64,000 bases of DNA. Source: Dicyema japonicum. Its lineage: Eukaryota; Dicyemida; Rhombozoa; Dicyemidae. The stretch spans positions 517,556-581,555 of the forward strand of contig RDEW01000034.1 in assembly GCA_011109175.1 (NCBI GenBank), read 5' to 3'. Positions 50,820-61,299 of this stretch are shown here, piece after piece (position 1 is the first letter of the stretch; each line of letters begins with the position of its first letter). Below the pieces are notes generated by a model, which saw only the letters and a list, made by a program, of their open reading frames with translations, did no database searches and was not told the DNA's origin. The translations under genes and the position numbers were made by a program.

Positions 50820-53589
50820 CCGACGACGTGGTGGCATTTGGAAAAAAAACCACACTTTCCCCTATCTTCACGGTGGACTAATAAGGAAGACCTGCGCCGC
50901 TGCAGAGACGTTAAGGCAAACCCTGGACCATCCAGAATAGTCTAACTAAAACAATAAATGGAATCAAGAACAAGATAATCGAACTTGGGACATTTGTGAA
51001 AGAAAATCACATTGATCTGTTGCTAATTCAAGAGTCTAAACTTTCTCCAATTCACAGTAATTCACAGTAATTCGCCGTGACAGAATTGGCAAACTTGGTG
51101 GGGGTCTTCTCACAGTTATCCGCAACGGCATTCCGTTTGAGGACATAACCAACAGTGCTTACACTATGCTTAAAGGATATGGAAATCTCGAACTTTTGGT
51201 TACCAAAATACGATTCCCAAGACTATCAATAACAATTGTCAACGCATATCTCCCACCACTGAGTTCCTGCTCGTCCAGTGCCCCCAGACTCACTCCTCTC
51301 GCGTCACTAAAGGATGTGATTATCTGTGGTGACTTCAATGCGAAGCACCCACTGTGGCTGACAGGACAAACCTACGACAAAAGAGGGAAGATGATAATTG
51401 AGGACCTCCACAGCCTATGTATACTCAACGATCCTGCATCTCATACAAGAACACCTACTCGACGTAACTATAAACCTTCTTCTATCGACATCTCATTGTC
51501 ATCACCGTCCTTGGTCCCTCTTATTGACTGGTTAGTGAAGTATGACACCAGAGTGACCACAATCCAATATTTTTGGAGGTCAAAACGAGGTCATGGATAA
51601 AAGGACAATGCCCAACGATAAATACAGCCTTGCGAATTGGAAAGGATTCAAGGAATACGTCGATAATTGTATTGGACTACTAAATTTACCCACTTTTCCC
51701 TCCGTCGAACAATTAGTGAAATGGTTCAACTCCATTATAAACGATGCGAAAAAGAAGTACATTCCTATGGGGAGACAACCTACGTCATCAAAACGTTTCA
51801 ACACAACGACAAAACATCTGATCAGAGAACGAAATAATCTAAAGATGGTAAAATCGCCAACAGAAGAGATCATCAGAAAAATACGAGAATTGAACAGAAA
51901 GTTCGACAACAACATAAAGACAGAAAATGCAAATAGATGGACGAGACTATCGAAGGCTCTCTACAAAAACCCCCCAATGCAAAGAGTGTGGAAGTGGATC
52001 AAAAACATCAAAAGACCCTCCCCAGAGAGAAAAGTCGAAGTCTACATAAAACCAGACATTCTGATAAAATATTACACATCTATATCCTACAAGAAGTTTT
52101 CAAAAGAACACCAAGTATTCCTGAAAAAGATTGAACCGAAACGATCCGATGACTGGATCTTATTTACTAGTCAGGATGTTCCATATCCAAGGCCAAAGGC
52201 CAGACAACATAACCAAATGTGAACTGAAACACCTAGGCTATCGAGCCCTGGAACTATTCAGCCTATCCATTAACACAAATACAATCCCTGAAATATGGAA
52301 GAAGTCTCTAATCAGACCTATCCGAAAACCCAACAAACCAATAGATGAACCATCTTCTTATCGCCCAATATCTATTCGAAGTCCGGTCTCAAGGATCCTT
52401 GAAAGGATTGTTTTGGAAAAAATACAAGACTCAATCTCAATACTTTCGACCCAGCACGAATTCCGGGATAACCATTCGACGACAACACACCTTACAACCC
52501 TCACACAATTCATTGTGGAAGGATTGAACTCCCCCAAACCCCATCAGAGGACAGTACTTATATCCGTGGACATCACAAAAGCGTTCGACTTAGTCCCTAG
52601 GAAACTCCTAACAAAGAAAATATGAAACCAACATCCATCCGAACCTGAAACTTTGGCTTGGAAACTTCCTAAATGGAAGACGAGCACAAGTACTCTGCAA
52701 CAACATCAAATTAAGATCTCGCTATTTCTCGAATGGAGTCCCTCAAGGCTCCCCACTATCACCCCAACTCTTCAATCTCTACATAAACGACATGCCACAA
52801 ATCTGCAATGAAAACTGTCTAATCCTCTCTATGCCGATGATATCATTCTTGCCTCCAAGGACAGAACATTCAATCAGCGACTCAGTTGGCTCAACAAATG
52901 CTCGACAACTTGGAACTATGGCTCTCGAAGCGGAGACTTGACACATCAGCAGCAAAGTCCTTTGTCACACTGTTTACTACCTACAAGAGACAGCTCTGTA
53001 TCGAACCAAAAGTCTTTATGAAGAACGAAGCTATCTCTATTAACAAAACACCGAAGATTCTGAGAGTAACCTTTGATCAGGGACTCACCTTTATCCGGCA
53101 TGTTGAAAACAAAGTAACTTCTGCTCTAAAAAAATGAGAATTTTAAAAGTGCTCTCAAAAACACTTAGAGATCAAACTGGGATCCTTGCCACAATTTACA
53201 AACATTTTATCAGACCAACGATGCCATATGCAAGTCTTTCATGGGCAATGCAAATGCCACGATCTTCCACATTGAAATTATCTACAATCGAGGAGACTGC
53301 AATAAAGGTTAATTGAACCAGACACAAATCCAACCATTGAAAATTTTTAATCGAATTACAACGGAAACTCTTAAAGGAGGCATTTCTACCGAGCTGCCCT
53401 ATATTACATGCATTATCGAAATATCTACAATCATACAGAAATTTTGAGCCGATGCCATGTCCAATGAGAAGAGCTGTTCAGGATTCTCGACCCGCCTGAC
53501 TCGTCCTCTCCTTTGTCGGTCTGGGATCAATTAGTTAGATGAGAACTTTTATTTCTTTCTCTTTTGACCCAGTGATCATGGGGTAATAA
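50820..53589 (+). mobile_element. Family 1 LINE, nearly full length
   Basis: 5' region from about 50,820 (MARRRRGGIWKKNHTF in one frame). APE endonuclease from NGIKNKIIELGTFVKENHID through DLLLIQESKLS, ITIVNAYLPPLS, IICGDFNAKHPLWL and PSSIDISLSS; the SDH end is damaged. Linker with KHLIRERNNLK. RT: IRPIRKPNKPIDEPSSYRPI, HEFRDNHSTTTHLTTLTQFI, SVDITKAFDLVPRKL, PQGSPLSPQLFNLYIN, MPMISFLPPR (motif C broken by a frame shift: Y-A-D-D-I in an adjacent frame) and TPKILRVTFDQGLTFIRHVE. 3' end: ATCAATTAGTTAGATGAGAA, CCCAGTGATCATGGGGTAA. The tail is split by the TIR element at 53,590. Confidence 0.85.
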
Positions 53590-55614
53590 TATGTCGCGAG
53601 CGCTACTTGCAACTATGCGCTACCTGCAATATCGATTTTTTGAATTTTTTGAATCTATGAAAATTGTTCTTTTGGATTAAAATTCTAATTTTTAGTAATA
53701 TAAAATGTTAATTTTATTGTATAAAAATTAATATAAACTATTAATACTAATTTTGAATTGTTATGTCACGCTTGTCCCACGTTGTTGTGGTGCTTCGTTT
53801 GTGCTAATGCTTAGTCCATATTATTTTTGTATTGTCTTACATTTTCTTCATTAATATATTTTTACGCAAACCTATATTGTCAATGTAATTAACTAACCTC
53901 ATCTCCTTTCTCGAATGAGTATTTTGAGCAATGAACACCCATTTTTCTGTTCATTCTTTTGAAATAAGGGGAATATCATAAGAATTCGTGGAAGTGCTCT
54001 GAATGAAATATAAATATCCGTTTTATTAAGTCAAAGCAATCTCTCCTACTGGAATGATAATATTGGAATCCGCAGATAAAACCGTTATTCAAAAGAATAC
54101 CACATTATAAACAATCTGATAAAAAAACAAGGAAGTCACTTGGGAAGCAAATAGTCTGGAAGAGAAATATAGAGGAGAGAATATAAATAGGGACAAATCA
54201 AATAGTGAAGAATAATCCATATTTAAAGGATACCAAAATACAAAATATATATTAAATATTTTGATAACAGCCTTCAACTCTATTTGATGAATCCACTAAT
54301 ATATTAATGAAAAAATGTAAGACAATACAAAATAATATGGACTAAGGATTAGCACAAACAAAGCACCACAACAACGTGGGACAAGCGTGACATAACAATT
54401 CAAATTACTATTAATAGTTTATATTAATTTTATTATTTATTTATTTATTTTAATAACCCCGAAAAGGGAACACCAAGAAAGAAGGAGTAATCCAACTAAT
54501 TAAGTGATCCCGGTACGCCTCAACAGGATCGAGAGGTTTTTCCTGTATTCCTCCAGAGTACCCACGGCTTTCCTGAATAAACGACGATCATCTTTCATTA
54601 GGGTTTGAAGAGGAGTGGGGTTTTTCCCCAAATTTCGTGTATTTGAAGCCTTTAGCCTTGAATGGAAGAAACGACTTGTTTCTTGGCCACACAGACAGAT
54701 GAAGCCGGAGCCATTATTTTTGATTGCGGCGTGGTCAAGCATTGGAGGGAAAAGATCGGGGGTAGATTCGTTTGACGTGCTAGTTTTCCAATTAGGGTAT
54801 TGATCTTGAGTGAATTTGATATCGAAGCTCCATAGGCCCATGAGGCACAGGCGTACTCAATCGTCGGTTTTAGGAGTTGATTGAACACGACGAGGGCGCA
54901 TTCCTGTGAAGGTTTGGACTTCAAGAGCGGTTTGATAATATTAAGTTTCCTGAGACCCTTTGTCATAACGTTCTTCACATGTTGAGAAAATGACATCAAA
55001 GGGTCAAATGTCACTCCCAGGATAGTTGGACGAGTCTGTAGTGGTAAGGAGTCTCCAAAAATGTTCAAATCAAGTGTATGTTTTTCTTTTCTGTCCGTGG
55101 TGAAGATTGTATATGTTGATTTGTCCCTGGATCGGAGAGACGATTCAACTTCAACCAGGCTCCCAGGTCGTCAATATGTGACTGAAGCTCTGATTTTGCT
55201 GTACCCACGTATTTGTTCCTGCTAGCGATGATTAGGTCGTCAGCATAAGTGAGAAGCATTGAATCTGGTCCTCCAGGGCAGGGTAAATCGTTGAGGAACA
55301 AGTTGAATAATGCCGGAGAGAGGGGCGATCCTTGAGGACGCCATTTGGTAGGAGACGGGACCTCGATCTTGCGTGGCCTATACAGACACGTCCTCTTCTT
55401 CCGGAGAAAAAATTGGCTATCCATCTTTTCAAATCCGTCTGAATGGTGGTGTCAAAAACCTTCTTCGTGAGTAATAATTTATACAATAAAATTAACATTT
55501 TATATTACTAAAAATTAGAATTTTAATCCAAAAGAACAATTTTCATAGATTCAAAAAAATTCAAAAAATCGATATTGCAAGTAGCGCATAGTTGCAAGTA
55601 GCGCTCGCGACATA
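53590..55614. mobile_element. Long-TIR DNA transposon, interrupted
   Basis: The ends are inverted copies: left TATGTCGCGAGCGCTACTTG, and the reverse complement of the right end reads the same, with one mismatch across the first 46 bp. The inverted arms extend to 53,860 on the left (about 270 bp) and to 54,297 on the right, where the arm is split by a LINE (54,430-55,489). The subterminal region holds a repeated GCGCTACTTGCAA motif in direct copies, as expected for transposase sites. The 436-bp centre has no recognisable transposase. It sits inside the (TAA)n tail of the LINE at 50.8-53.6 kb, whose tail continues after 55,614. Confidence 0.85.
54430..55489 (-). mobile_element. Family 1 LINE inside the TIR element
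   Basis: Minus strand: DTTIQTDLKRWIANFFSGRR, then after a frame break GSPLSPALFNLFLNDLP and MLLTYADDLIIASRN; TILGVTFDPLMSFSQHVKNV; LLKPTIEYACASWAYG; TPLQTLMKDDRRLFRKAVGT; and the stop followed by the family 3' signature and (TAAA)n tail. 5'-truncated before RT motif B. It splits the right arm of the TIR element within AATTTTAT-like sequence. Confidence 0.9.
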
Positions 55615-55899
55615 AATAATAATAATATTTGCCAAGTTAATTATCGTTCCTTTGAGAAATGATTTTTATGAGTTTTCGTCAAGAAAAGAGAAGTATAATT
55701 GCAGTTAAAAATATGTTCCTTCCCATATTGGACAATTTTTTAATTAAAGAGATACACAAAGCTATCAATTCCATGAATTTTTGTCACCTTGAGTTCAAAT
55801 TGTTTTGGTATTTTAGACTCATTTAAGAACGTCACAAAGATATTAAGTCAAATAGGAATTTTCTTTTTAAAATGAAAAATAAACCATTCAGTCATAATT
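55615..55899. other. LINE tail remainder and AT-rich DNA
   Basis: Starts with AATAATAATAATATT, the continuation of the interrupted LINE tail; the rest is unassigned. Confidence 0.5.
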
Positions 55900-56250
55900 A
55901 ATTAGTTTTGTTCCACATCGAGGTTTTAGTCTTATCCATTTCTATGCCAAACCAAGTGTTCAAAAAACTGAGGATGTTTTAAATCTGAGGTAAAGTTATT
56001 TCCAACAGAGATCAGACTGTAATCTTATTAATAATTAAATAATTTGTGTCCTTACTTGGAACAGTAATGACATCGTTCGCAGAAAGACCCTTTCTACAGT
56101 TGCGCCTAACAAAGTTAAAAAGAATTGGATTGACGGAAGACGATCAAGTACATCATTTCGACTAAGACTATATAATGCCCTTGTTTAACGTCGCTTCCTT
56201 TACGATTACGCCTGCCATAACAGTTACAATGGTAAATAAGGTCAGTCAGG
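55900..56250 (-). pseudogene. Degenerate RT relic
   Basis: On the minus strand NPILFNFVRRNCRKGLSAND precedes a stretch with FLNTWFGIEMDKTKTSM. This resembles RT motifs B to D (LFN, A-(D/N)-D, G..(M/L)N..KT). Frames are broken; low confidence. Confidence 0.35.
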
Positions 56251-56284
56251 GCCACTGTATTAACAATTTATTTAATAAAGATAA

Positions 56285-56445
56285 TAAAGTTCACTGACCC
56301 TGTTAAACAGAATTTGATCGCTGATCGCGAGCAGGAAAAATGATGGAAGAGAAAGGAGTTGGTTAATTGAACATATTTTAATGCAAATCGTCAGGGGAAC
56401 TCCGTTCTCGATTATGAGAGCAGCCAGTAACTGTTAACTGTTATT
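56285..56445 (+). mobile_element. RLE-family 3' end
   Basis: The GTTCACTGACCCTG start resembles the VTDP segment at 23,930, and QIVRGTPFSIMRAASN matches the C-terminus of the RLE ORF at 13,655. Followed by GTTAACTGTTATTTTTGTC, shared with the other 3' ends. Confidence 0.7.
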
Positions 56446-56549
56446 TTTGTCTTTTATTGATTCGATAAATTTAACAAAATAAAAAAAGATCAAATACTGT
56501 AACGTTTATTTTATTGTAACCGTAATAGCAAGTGACATTAAACCAGTCC

Positions 56550-57015
56550 TATTATATAATTCATCAACGTGGGCAATGTCAGAGTTGAGAACAAGGATGG
56601 ACTCATTTCATCCAAGGCAGCTGAGGACAATGCTCGGATTGAATTGGCAAAGAAAATAAACAAGAATGCTTTATATAATATTTGCTACACTAGTTCTTTA
56701 GTGACCCGTGGTTGTGATAGTGGAGAAGACGATTGTCCAATCCTGTACAGATATGAATGTAAATTCAAGTGATTACTACACGTAGGCATTCCAAATGAGT
56801 TGTATGTCCCAGGCAGTGAGTTCTATGTCTCAGCGTTTAACACTTGTCAAGGAATTGTAGACTTCCAGAGCACATATACTGATCCTTTATTAATTGAGTG
56901 TTCGATTAAATTGTTTATAGTCAAAAGCCCATTCGGTCATAGATTTTTTGATGATTTTGGCAAGACCATCGGCCCTCTTGCATTCGAGTTTGTTGTTAAT
57001 AAGTTAAGTAATTAG
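56550..57015 (+). CDS. Small spliced orphan gene
   Basis: Two exons join in frame across a 27-nt GT-AG intron (56759-56785), which removes a TGA: ...DDCPILYRYEC + IPNELYVPGSEFYVSAFNTC, to a TAG at 57,015 (VVNKLSN). The upstream exon reads ENKDGLISSKAAEDNARIEL. The start is not fixed; an earlier exon is likely, because no ATG precedes the open frame at 56,569. It contains several Cys (CYTSS, GCDSGEDDC, NTC), so it could be secreted or disulphide-bonded. I do not recognise a family. A diverged copy of its first exon lies at 57,400-57,550. Confidence 0.6.
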
Positions 57016-57304
57016 AGATTGCGGAATAATGAAAAAGTCTGTTGGCTTCAGAGCATACGGTCTCTTACAGCGAAGTCCTTTTGGGTAGGAAGATGGCTTA
57101 TCTTCGCATAATGGTACATTAATAAGTTGGCCTGGTCACAGAAAGATATGACACAATTTCTTTTCTCGAGAGACCACTTGAGTGGATTGAGGGTGCGTCT
57201 GTCTTGAATTTATATTCTTGATGGTTCTCCAAAAGATACGGGATCCAGTATAAGGATTTAGAGTAGAAATAAAGTCATTCCATTCATTTGTCATGTATTC
57301 TAGG

Positions 57305-57555
57305 ATTAGGGGAAACGCGTTCTCGATTATGAGAGTAGCCAGTAATGTTAATTTTTGTCATTAATTGGCTTAAAAAATTTAAAAAAGATAAGTATTTTAT
57401 TGTAACCGTAAAGGTAAGTGGCATTAAACGAGTCCTATTATATAATTCAACAACGTAGGCAATGCCCAAGACTGAGGAACAAGAGATAGACTTCTTTCAT
57501 TCGAGGTAGCTGAGGACAATGCTCGTATTGAATTGGCCAAAGAAAATAAATTGTG
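57305..57555 (+). repeat. Partial duplicate of 56,395-56,665
   Basis: Carries the RLE 3' end (GGAAACGCGTTCTCGATTAT, then GAGAGTAGCCAGTAA), the spacer TTGTAACCGTAA and the exon start of the orphan gene (GCTGAGGACAATGCTCGTAT, then GAATTGGCC), all in the same order as the first copy. So both transposon end and host exon were duplicated together. The exon copy lacks the rest of the gene. Confidence 0.75.
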
Positions 57556-58490
57556 TTTTATCTTCCGTGACGTTTATTGATTTCAGAAAGATATTAGAGT
57601 CCATCGATTTGGTTCTCCTGCGTTCTTTGAAAAGATTAATAATTTCAGAAAGGAAGTAGAGGTCACGATAGCGGCCATAAATTTTTTGTCCGCAGCAATT
57701 TGAAAGTTTGTGAAGAAATCGACAACATCATCAAAAGATCGTAAATAAGCATGAGAAAAGTCTTTGAGTAAACCTTCTGTCTTGTTTTTGTAAAAATTTT
57801 ACTTTCCAGGTTTATATTTTATATACGTCTTCGTGATCCTCCTCCTAATAGTTTGATGGTTGAAGGTAATTAAAATCAATTGGTGGACAATTAAGAGATC
57901 ATAAAGGACATCCCATTGAGCGTCGAGAGTAATATTTTGAAAACAGAGGGGAAGTATTAGAATGATCTGAACGTAGAGCACGACGAATATGTAGAACAGG
58001 ATTATTCAAAATATTAAATCTCTATCATTCAGAATTTGCACTTCACGGTTATCAGAATTGTTAAAGATAACCAGGGAGGACGATGAGCATTAGAATCACA
58101 ACATAAGATAGTTTTCAATATAAAAAGTGAAAGTAAGCTATAATTAGGAAGAAACGAAGAAATTGGTGAGATATATATATATATATGAAAATAGTGAAAC
58201 AGGACTTACTAGGATAGATGAGGATCCTCAGATATGAGAGATTTAATAAAAGTTGAAGAATCAGCAAAAAAAATAGAAATGTGTACAAGAATAAGTAAAT
58301 CACCTTCACTTGAACTGAAGGCGCGGTCGGAACGTAATACAGAATAGTTCTTGAATTGAGGAGTTTTGGATTTCTGTTTAGGTTTAGTTCTTGGATAAAG
58401 GTAATGTCCACACAATGATTGTGCAAGAAGTTACGTAAATCAATACATTTTTGGAAAGTCTGTTGATGTTCAACTGGACTATCTCTAACT
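57556..58490 (-). mobile_element. Family 1 LINE, endonuclease and linker
   Basis: Minus strand: CVDITFIQELNLNRNPKLLN, then TILYYVPTAPSVQ (endonuclease start), RPPWLSLTNSDNREVQILND, NPVLHIRRALRSDHS, an ITLDAQWDVLYDL...ITFNHQTIRR end, and linker SFDDVVDFFTNFQ. Frame breaks throughout. An AT dinucleotide run lies at 58,169-58,184. Confidence 0.6.
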
Positions 58491-58684
58491 TTCGATGAAA
58501 TGACACGGGTACAGGGTTAGGTTAACATCACATCTGATTAAAGAAATCTGGGAACGGTAGTTTGGCGCTCTCCCACCATCAATCAAACTATTTGGCAGTC
58601 GCTTGGTAAGGGAAATAAGTTGGATCTTCGCTATAAATGTAATCAGTTTTCTCCTCGAACAGGTGACCCACATGCAAAACAATT

Positions 58685-58830
58685 ATTATTATTATTATTC
58701 CCCCAGGATCACTGGGTCAAAGAGAAAGAAATAAAAGTTCTCATCTAACTAAGTGATCCCAGACCGACAAGGTGAGGACGAGTCCGGCGGGGTCGAGAAT
58801 CCTGAACAGCTCTTCAGCAAAACAATAAGC
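58685..58830 (-). mobile_element. Family 1 LINE 3' fragment, (AAT)n tail
   Basis: The reverse complement of CCCAGGATCACTGGGTCAAA and TCTCATCTAACTAAGTGATC matches the 3' end at 53,500-53,590, with an intact ATT/AAT repeat tail at 58,684-58,700. About 145 bp of element only, strongly 5'-truncated. Confidence 0.8.
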
Positions 58831-58918
58831 ATTTTAATAGTTTCTAACGCCTCATGGGTGAAACTTTAACTATTATGGTTTTACGTAGCTTTAATAATAA
58901 TTGACTATTTATGTGAAA

Positions 58919-59085
58919 TGGGGCAGTGTAATAAGTGCCTGACCGTTCCGAGCTCTAATCTCGATGTCCACTTCAATTGAAGGTTTTACTTCAGGATGGT
59001 TCAGGGATTTACGTGTGACGCCGTCATAAGTGATTAATTGGTGCGGGACCGAATGTCTCTGGGACTCAAAAACAAGCAAAAAAAC
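58919..59085 (+). repeat. SINE copy
   Basis: The tRNA-like head is weak (GGGGCAGTGTAATAAGTGCC, then TCTAATCTCGATG). The body GTGTGACGCCGTCATAAGTG, ending AAAAACAAGCAAAAAAACAA, matches the SINE at 22,740. Confidence 0.6.
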
Positions 59086-59100
59086 AATAAGTTGAGAACA

Positions 59101-59520
59101 CATTCGATCTCTTGGACTAATGAATTTCTTGATCTTCTGATATTCCTCATAACTTAATTAGCTTTTTAACACAAAAAGTCACCAAATGATCCACAGTCCT
59201 TTTTTTTCTTACAATGATTACATAATTATCAATAACACGAGAATGGGATGTATTGTAGATCATTCTAGTAAAGATTAAGTTAGAGTTACTTGGGAATAAT
59301 GTGCTTTGTTCTAGAGTTTTATAACCAAAAATACATACAGAATATAAAATAATATTATTTTTAGTGAAACAAAATTGAAATTATTGACTTTTGGATAAAC
59401 TTGTAGACAATTTAATTAGTAATATTGATTCTTTAAATTAATATAAGATTATCTCAAATATTCAACGAGATTATGTTTTATTGTTTTTTATAAAATATTT
59501 TTTTAACAATTAAACAAATG
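59101..59520. other. Intergenic, nothing recognised
   Basis: AT-rich sequence between a SINE and an RLE fragment. Confidence 0.5.
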
Positions 59521-59912
59521 TCAGTTGAGGAAGCCTGCTCCGTGGATTGCGAACGAGTTCCCTTGGAGTATGGCTATTCTAATTTTTTGTCTTAGCCATA
59601 ACCATTCTCGTAGATCCCTTTTCTTTCTGGCAAGCAATCCTCCGAGTTCTCGCAAGAACTCAGCCGTCATTGGACCAGCGGCTCCCGATGATTCGGTCGC
59701 AACAGGAGTAAATCGGTAGCGATCCCCGAGGCAAGAATATTTCTTGATTTTTAGGTTCTCCGCAGTCGAAGCAGCTGCTCCAGGTGTCTGAACCGATTTA
59801 AAAATATTCGTGCTTGAGAACGTGTCTACACAAGTTGCGTCCCAGACCAAAGATCTTCCAGACGTGAAAGGGAAAAGAACTTGTCTACACAAGTTGCATC
59901 CTGTTACAGTTG
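59521..59912 (-). mobile_element. RLE-family fragment
   Basis: Minus strand, open frame to a stop: VLFPFTSGRSLVWDATCVDT, RYRFTPVATESSGAAGPMTA, LGGLLARKKRDLREWLWLRQ and AILQGNSFAIHGAG. It begins just before the WDAT motif; RPDG is absent. A short internal duplication CTTGTCTACACAAGTTGC flanks the truncation at about 59,880. Confidence 0.8.
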
Positions 59913-60030
59913 TATTATTATTTTTATTGTTTAAAATAATAATACAATTGTAAGAAAACAAATATACTTATATAGTAATTATTCCTAAATACAATATTTA
60001 TTGGAAAATGTGGTCGATCAAAAATTTCTA

Positions 60031-60822
60031 ATGATTTTAATTAGTGTTATTTGATTGAGAATTTGAGAGGTTTTACAATAAAAGTGGTTTTTATAATTAA
60101 TTTGAGAGGCTTTAATTCTATAATACAATTAATAGCTCAGACAACTCAAGAGTTAATGATTATTCCGTATTATAAATATAGTTTTACGAATATATTACAA
60201 ATGATAAATGACTATATTGGTGATGAATATAGAATATTATGGAATAATTCTAATGATACAAACATTAATACTTTTTACGAACAAATGACAATTCTGGTGG
60301 AGACTTTTAAAGATGAGAATCCTCCAGAGTAAGACTTGGTTATATTTGTAAGATCGGTGGATATGTCCCCTGAAATAAGCGAGATAATCAAACAAGATTT
60401 TGACAAGAGTTCATTCCAAGGCCCTAACAATTGGGATCCATTCAAGGGATTTGATTTCTTTCAGTCTATGAATCAACCAGTAAACTTAAAAATGAGAGAA
60501 TTTGAGTTGGAATCAAAAAATAATGAGGAATTTGAATCTTTACAACATCCCCCCATAACAATGGAACAAATTCACGACGGAAAATGCTTTCTCCTGTCAT
60601 AACTTTTATAATAAAGAAAGAAGAATGCCTAAAATCCTGCCAAAGTGTGAGCACACAATGTGTCACAGTTGTATTATTGAACAGCTCATAAAGACTGGAT
60701 GGACTATTACTTGCACATTTTGTGGTAAAATAACAGAACTTCCTCTTATTAATCGACTTAGTGTTCTCCGTTTTGACAATGTTGCATTAGAAACATCACT
60801 TTTGAAACAAAATTTAAATTAA
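60031..60822 (+). CDS. RING-like finger protein, spliced
   Basis: Exons joined by introns at 60329-60352 (24 nt) and 60596-60620 (25 nt) give ...FKDENPPE+SVDMSPEISEIIKQDFDK and HPPITMEQIHDGKCF+LLRMPKILPKCEHTMCH. The finger reads C, then CEHTMCHSC and CTFC, as in RING domains of E3 ubiquitin ligases. The second Cys of the first pair is not seen, so zinc binding may be atypical. The first exons (60,031-60,150) contain one or two more short introns that I could not fix. A ubiquitin ligase role is inferred from the finger only. Confidence 0.65.
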
Positions 60823-61299
60823 ACTTGCATTTTTATGCTTTCAAATGTTTTTATGCTTTCAAATGTTATTATTCTTTCAAAATGTTTTATTATAAGTCGG
60901 ATATTTAAAATATAATCACAGAAATGGCAGACTAATTTGTCACGTTCTGCAGACTAGGCCTTTTGAGTACAGTCCGAAACCATGACGTCCGTGATGTCTT
61001 CTCTTGTTGATTTTTTTGTTATCGTGATTATGTCGGTGGGGATCGTTATTATTATTAGCAATGTCCGCGGAACCAGAAAAGTTAACTAATTTGAGATTCC
61101 ACTTTTGCCATGCATCTCTGGACACTCGCTGTGAGTCATTTCCATCCTCCCTGTTTCTCGCATCCGCCCTCAGATCATCCAGACCCTCTCCTGTTTTCAG
61201 TTTTCTTCCTATGCAAGTGAGTTATTTGTCGACCTCAATACTTTGTTTTGTTTAATCGTTATAACTTTGTTATTGTTTTAATTTAATAATTTAATCTAT
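60823..61299. other. Intergenic, nothing firm
   Basis: Contains an imperfect duplication TTATGCTTTCAAATGTTTTT at about 60,833-60,865 and a 64-codon ATG frame at 61,061, which has no family resemblance. Confidence 0.4.

Noticed and set aside
57799-57981. Host gene on the minus strand at 57.6-58.0 kb
   Set aside because: Combined with neighbouring frames it reads as LINE endonuclease and linker (SDHS, ITFNHQTIRR, KER motifs).
58165-58190. AT dinucleotide run as a regulatory site
   Set aside because: Simple microsatellite inside a decayed LINE.
61061-61255. 64-codon ATG ORF
   Set aside because: No motif, no splice partner, low-complexity Ser/Leu composition; likely chance.
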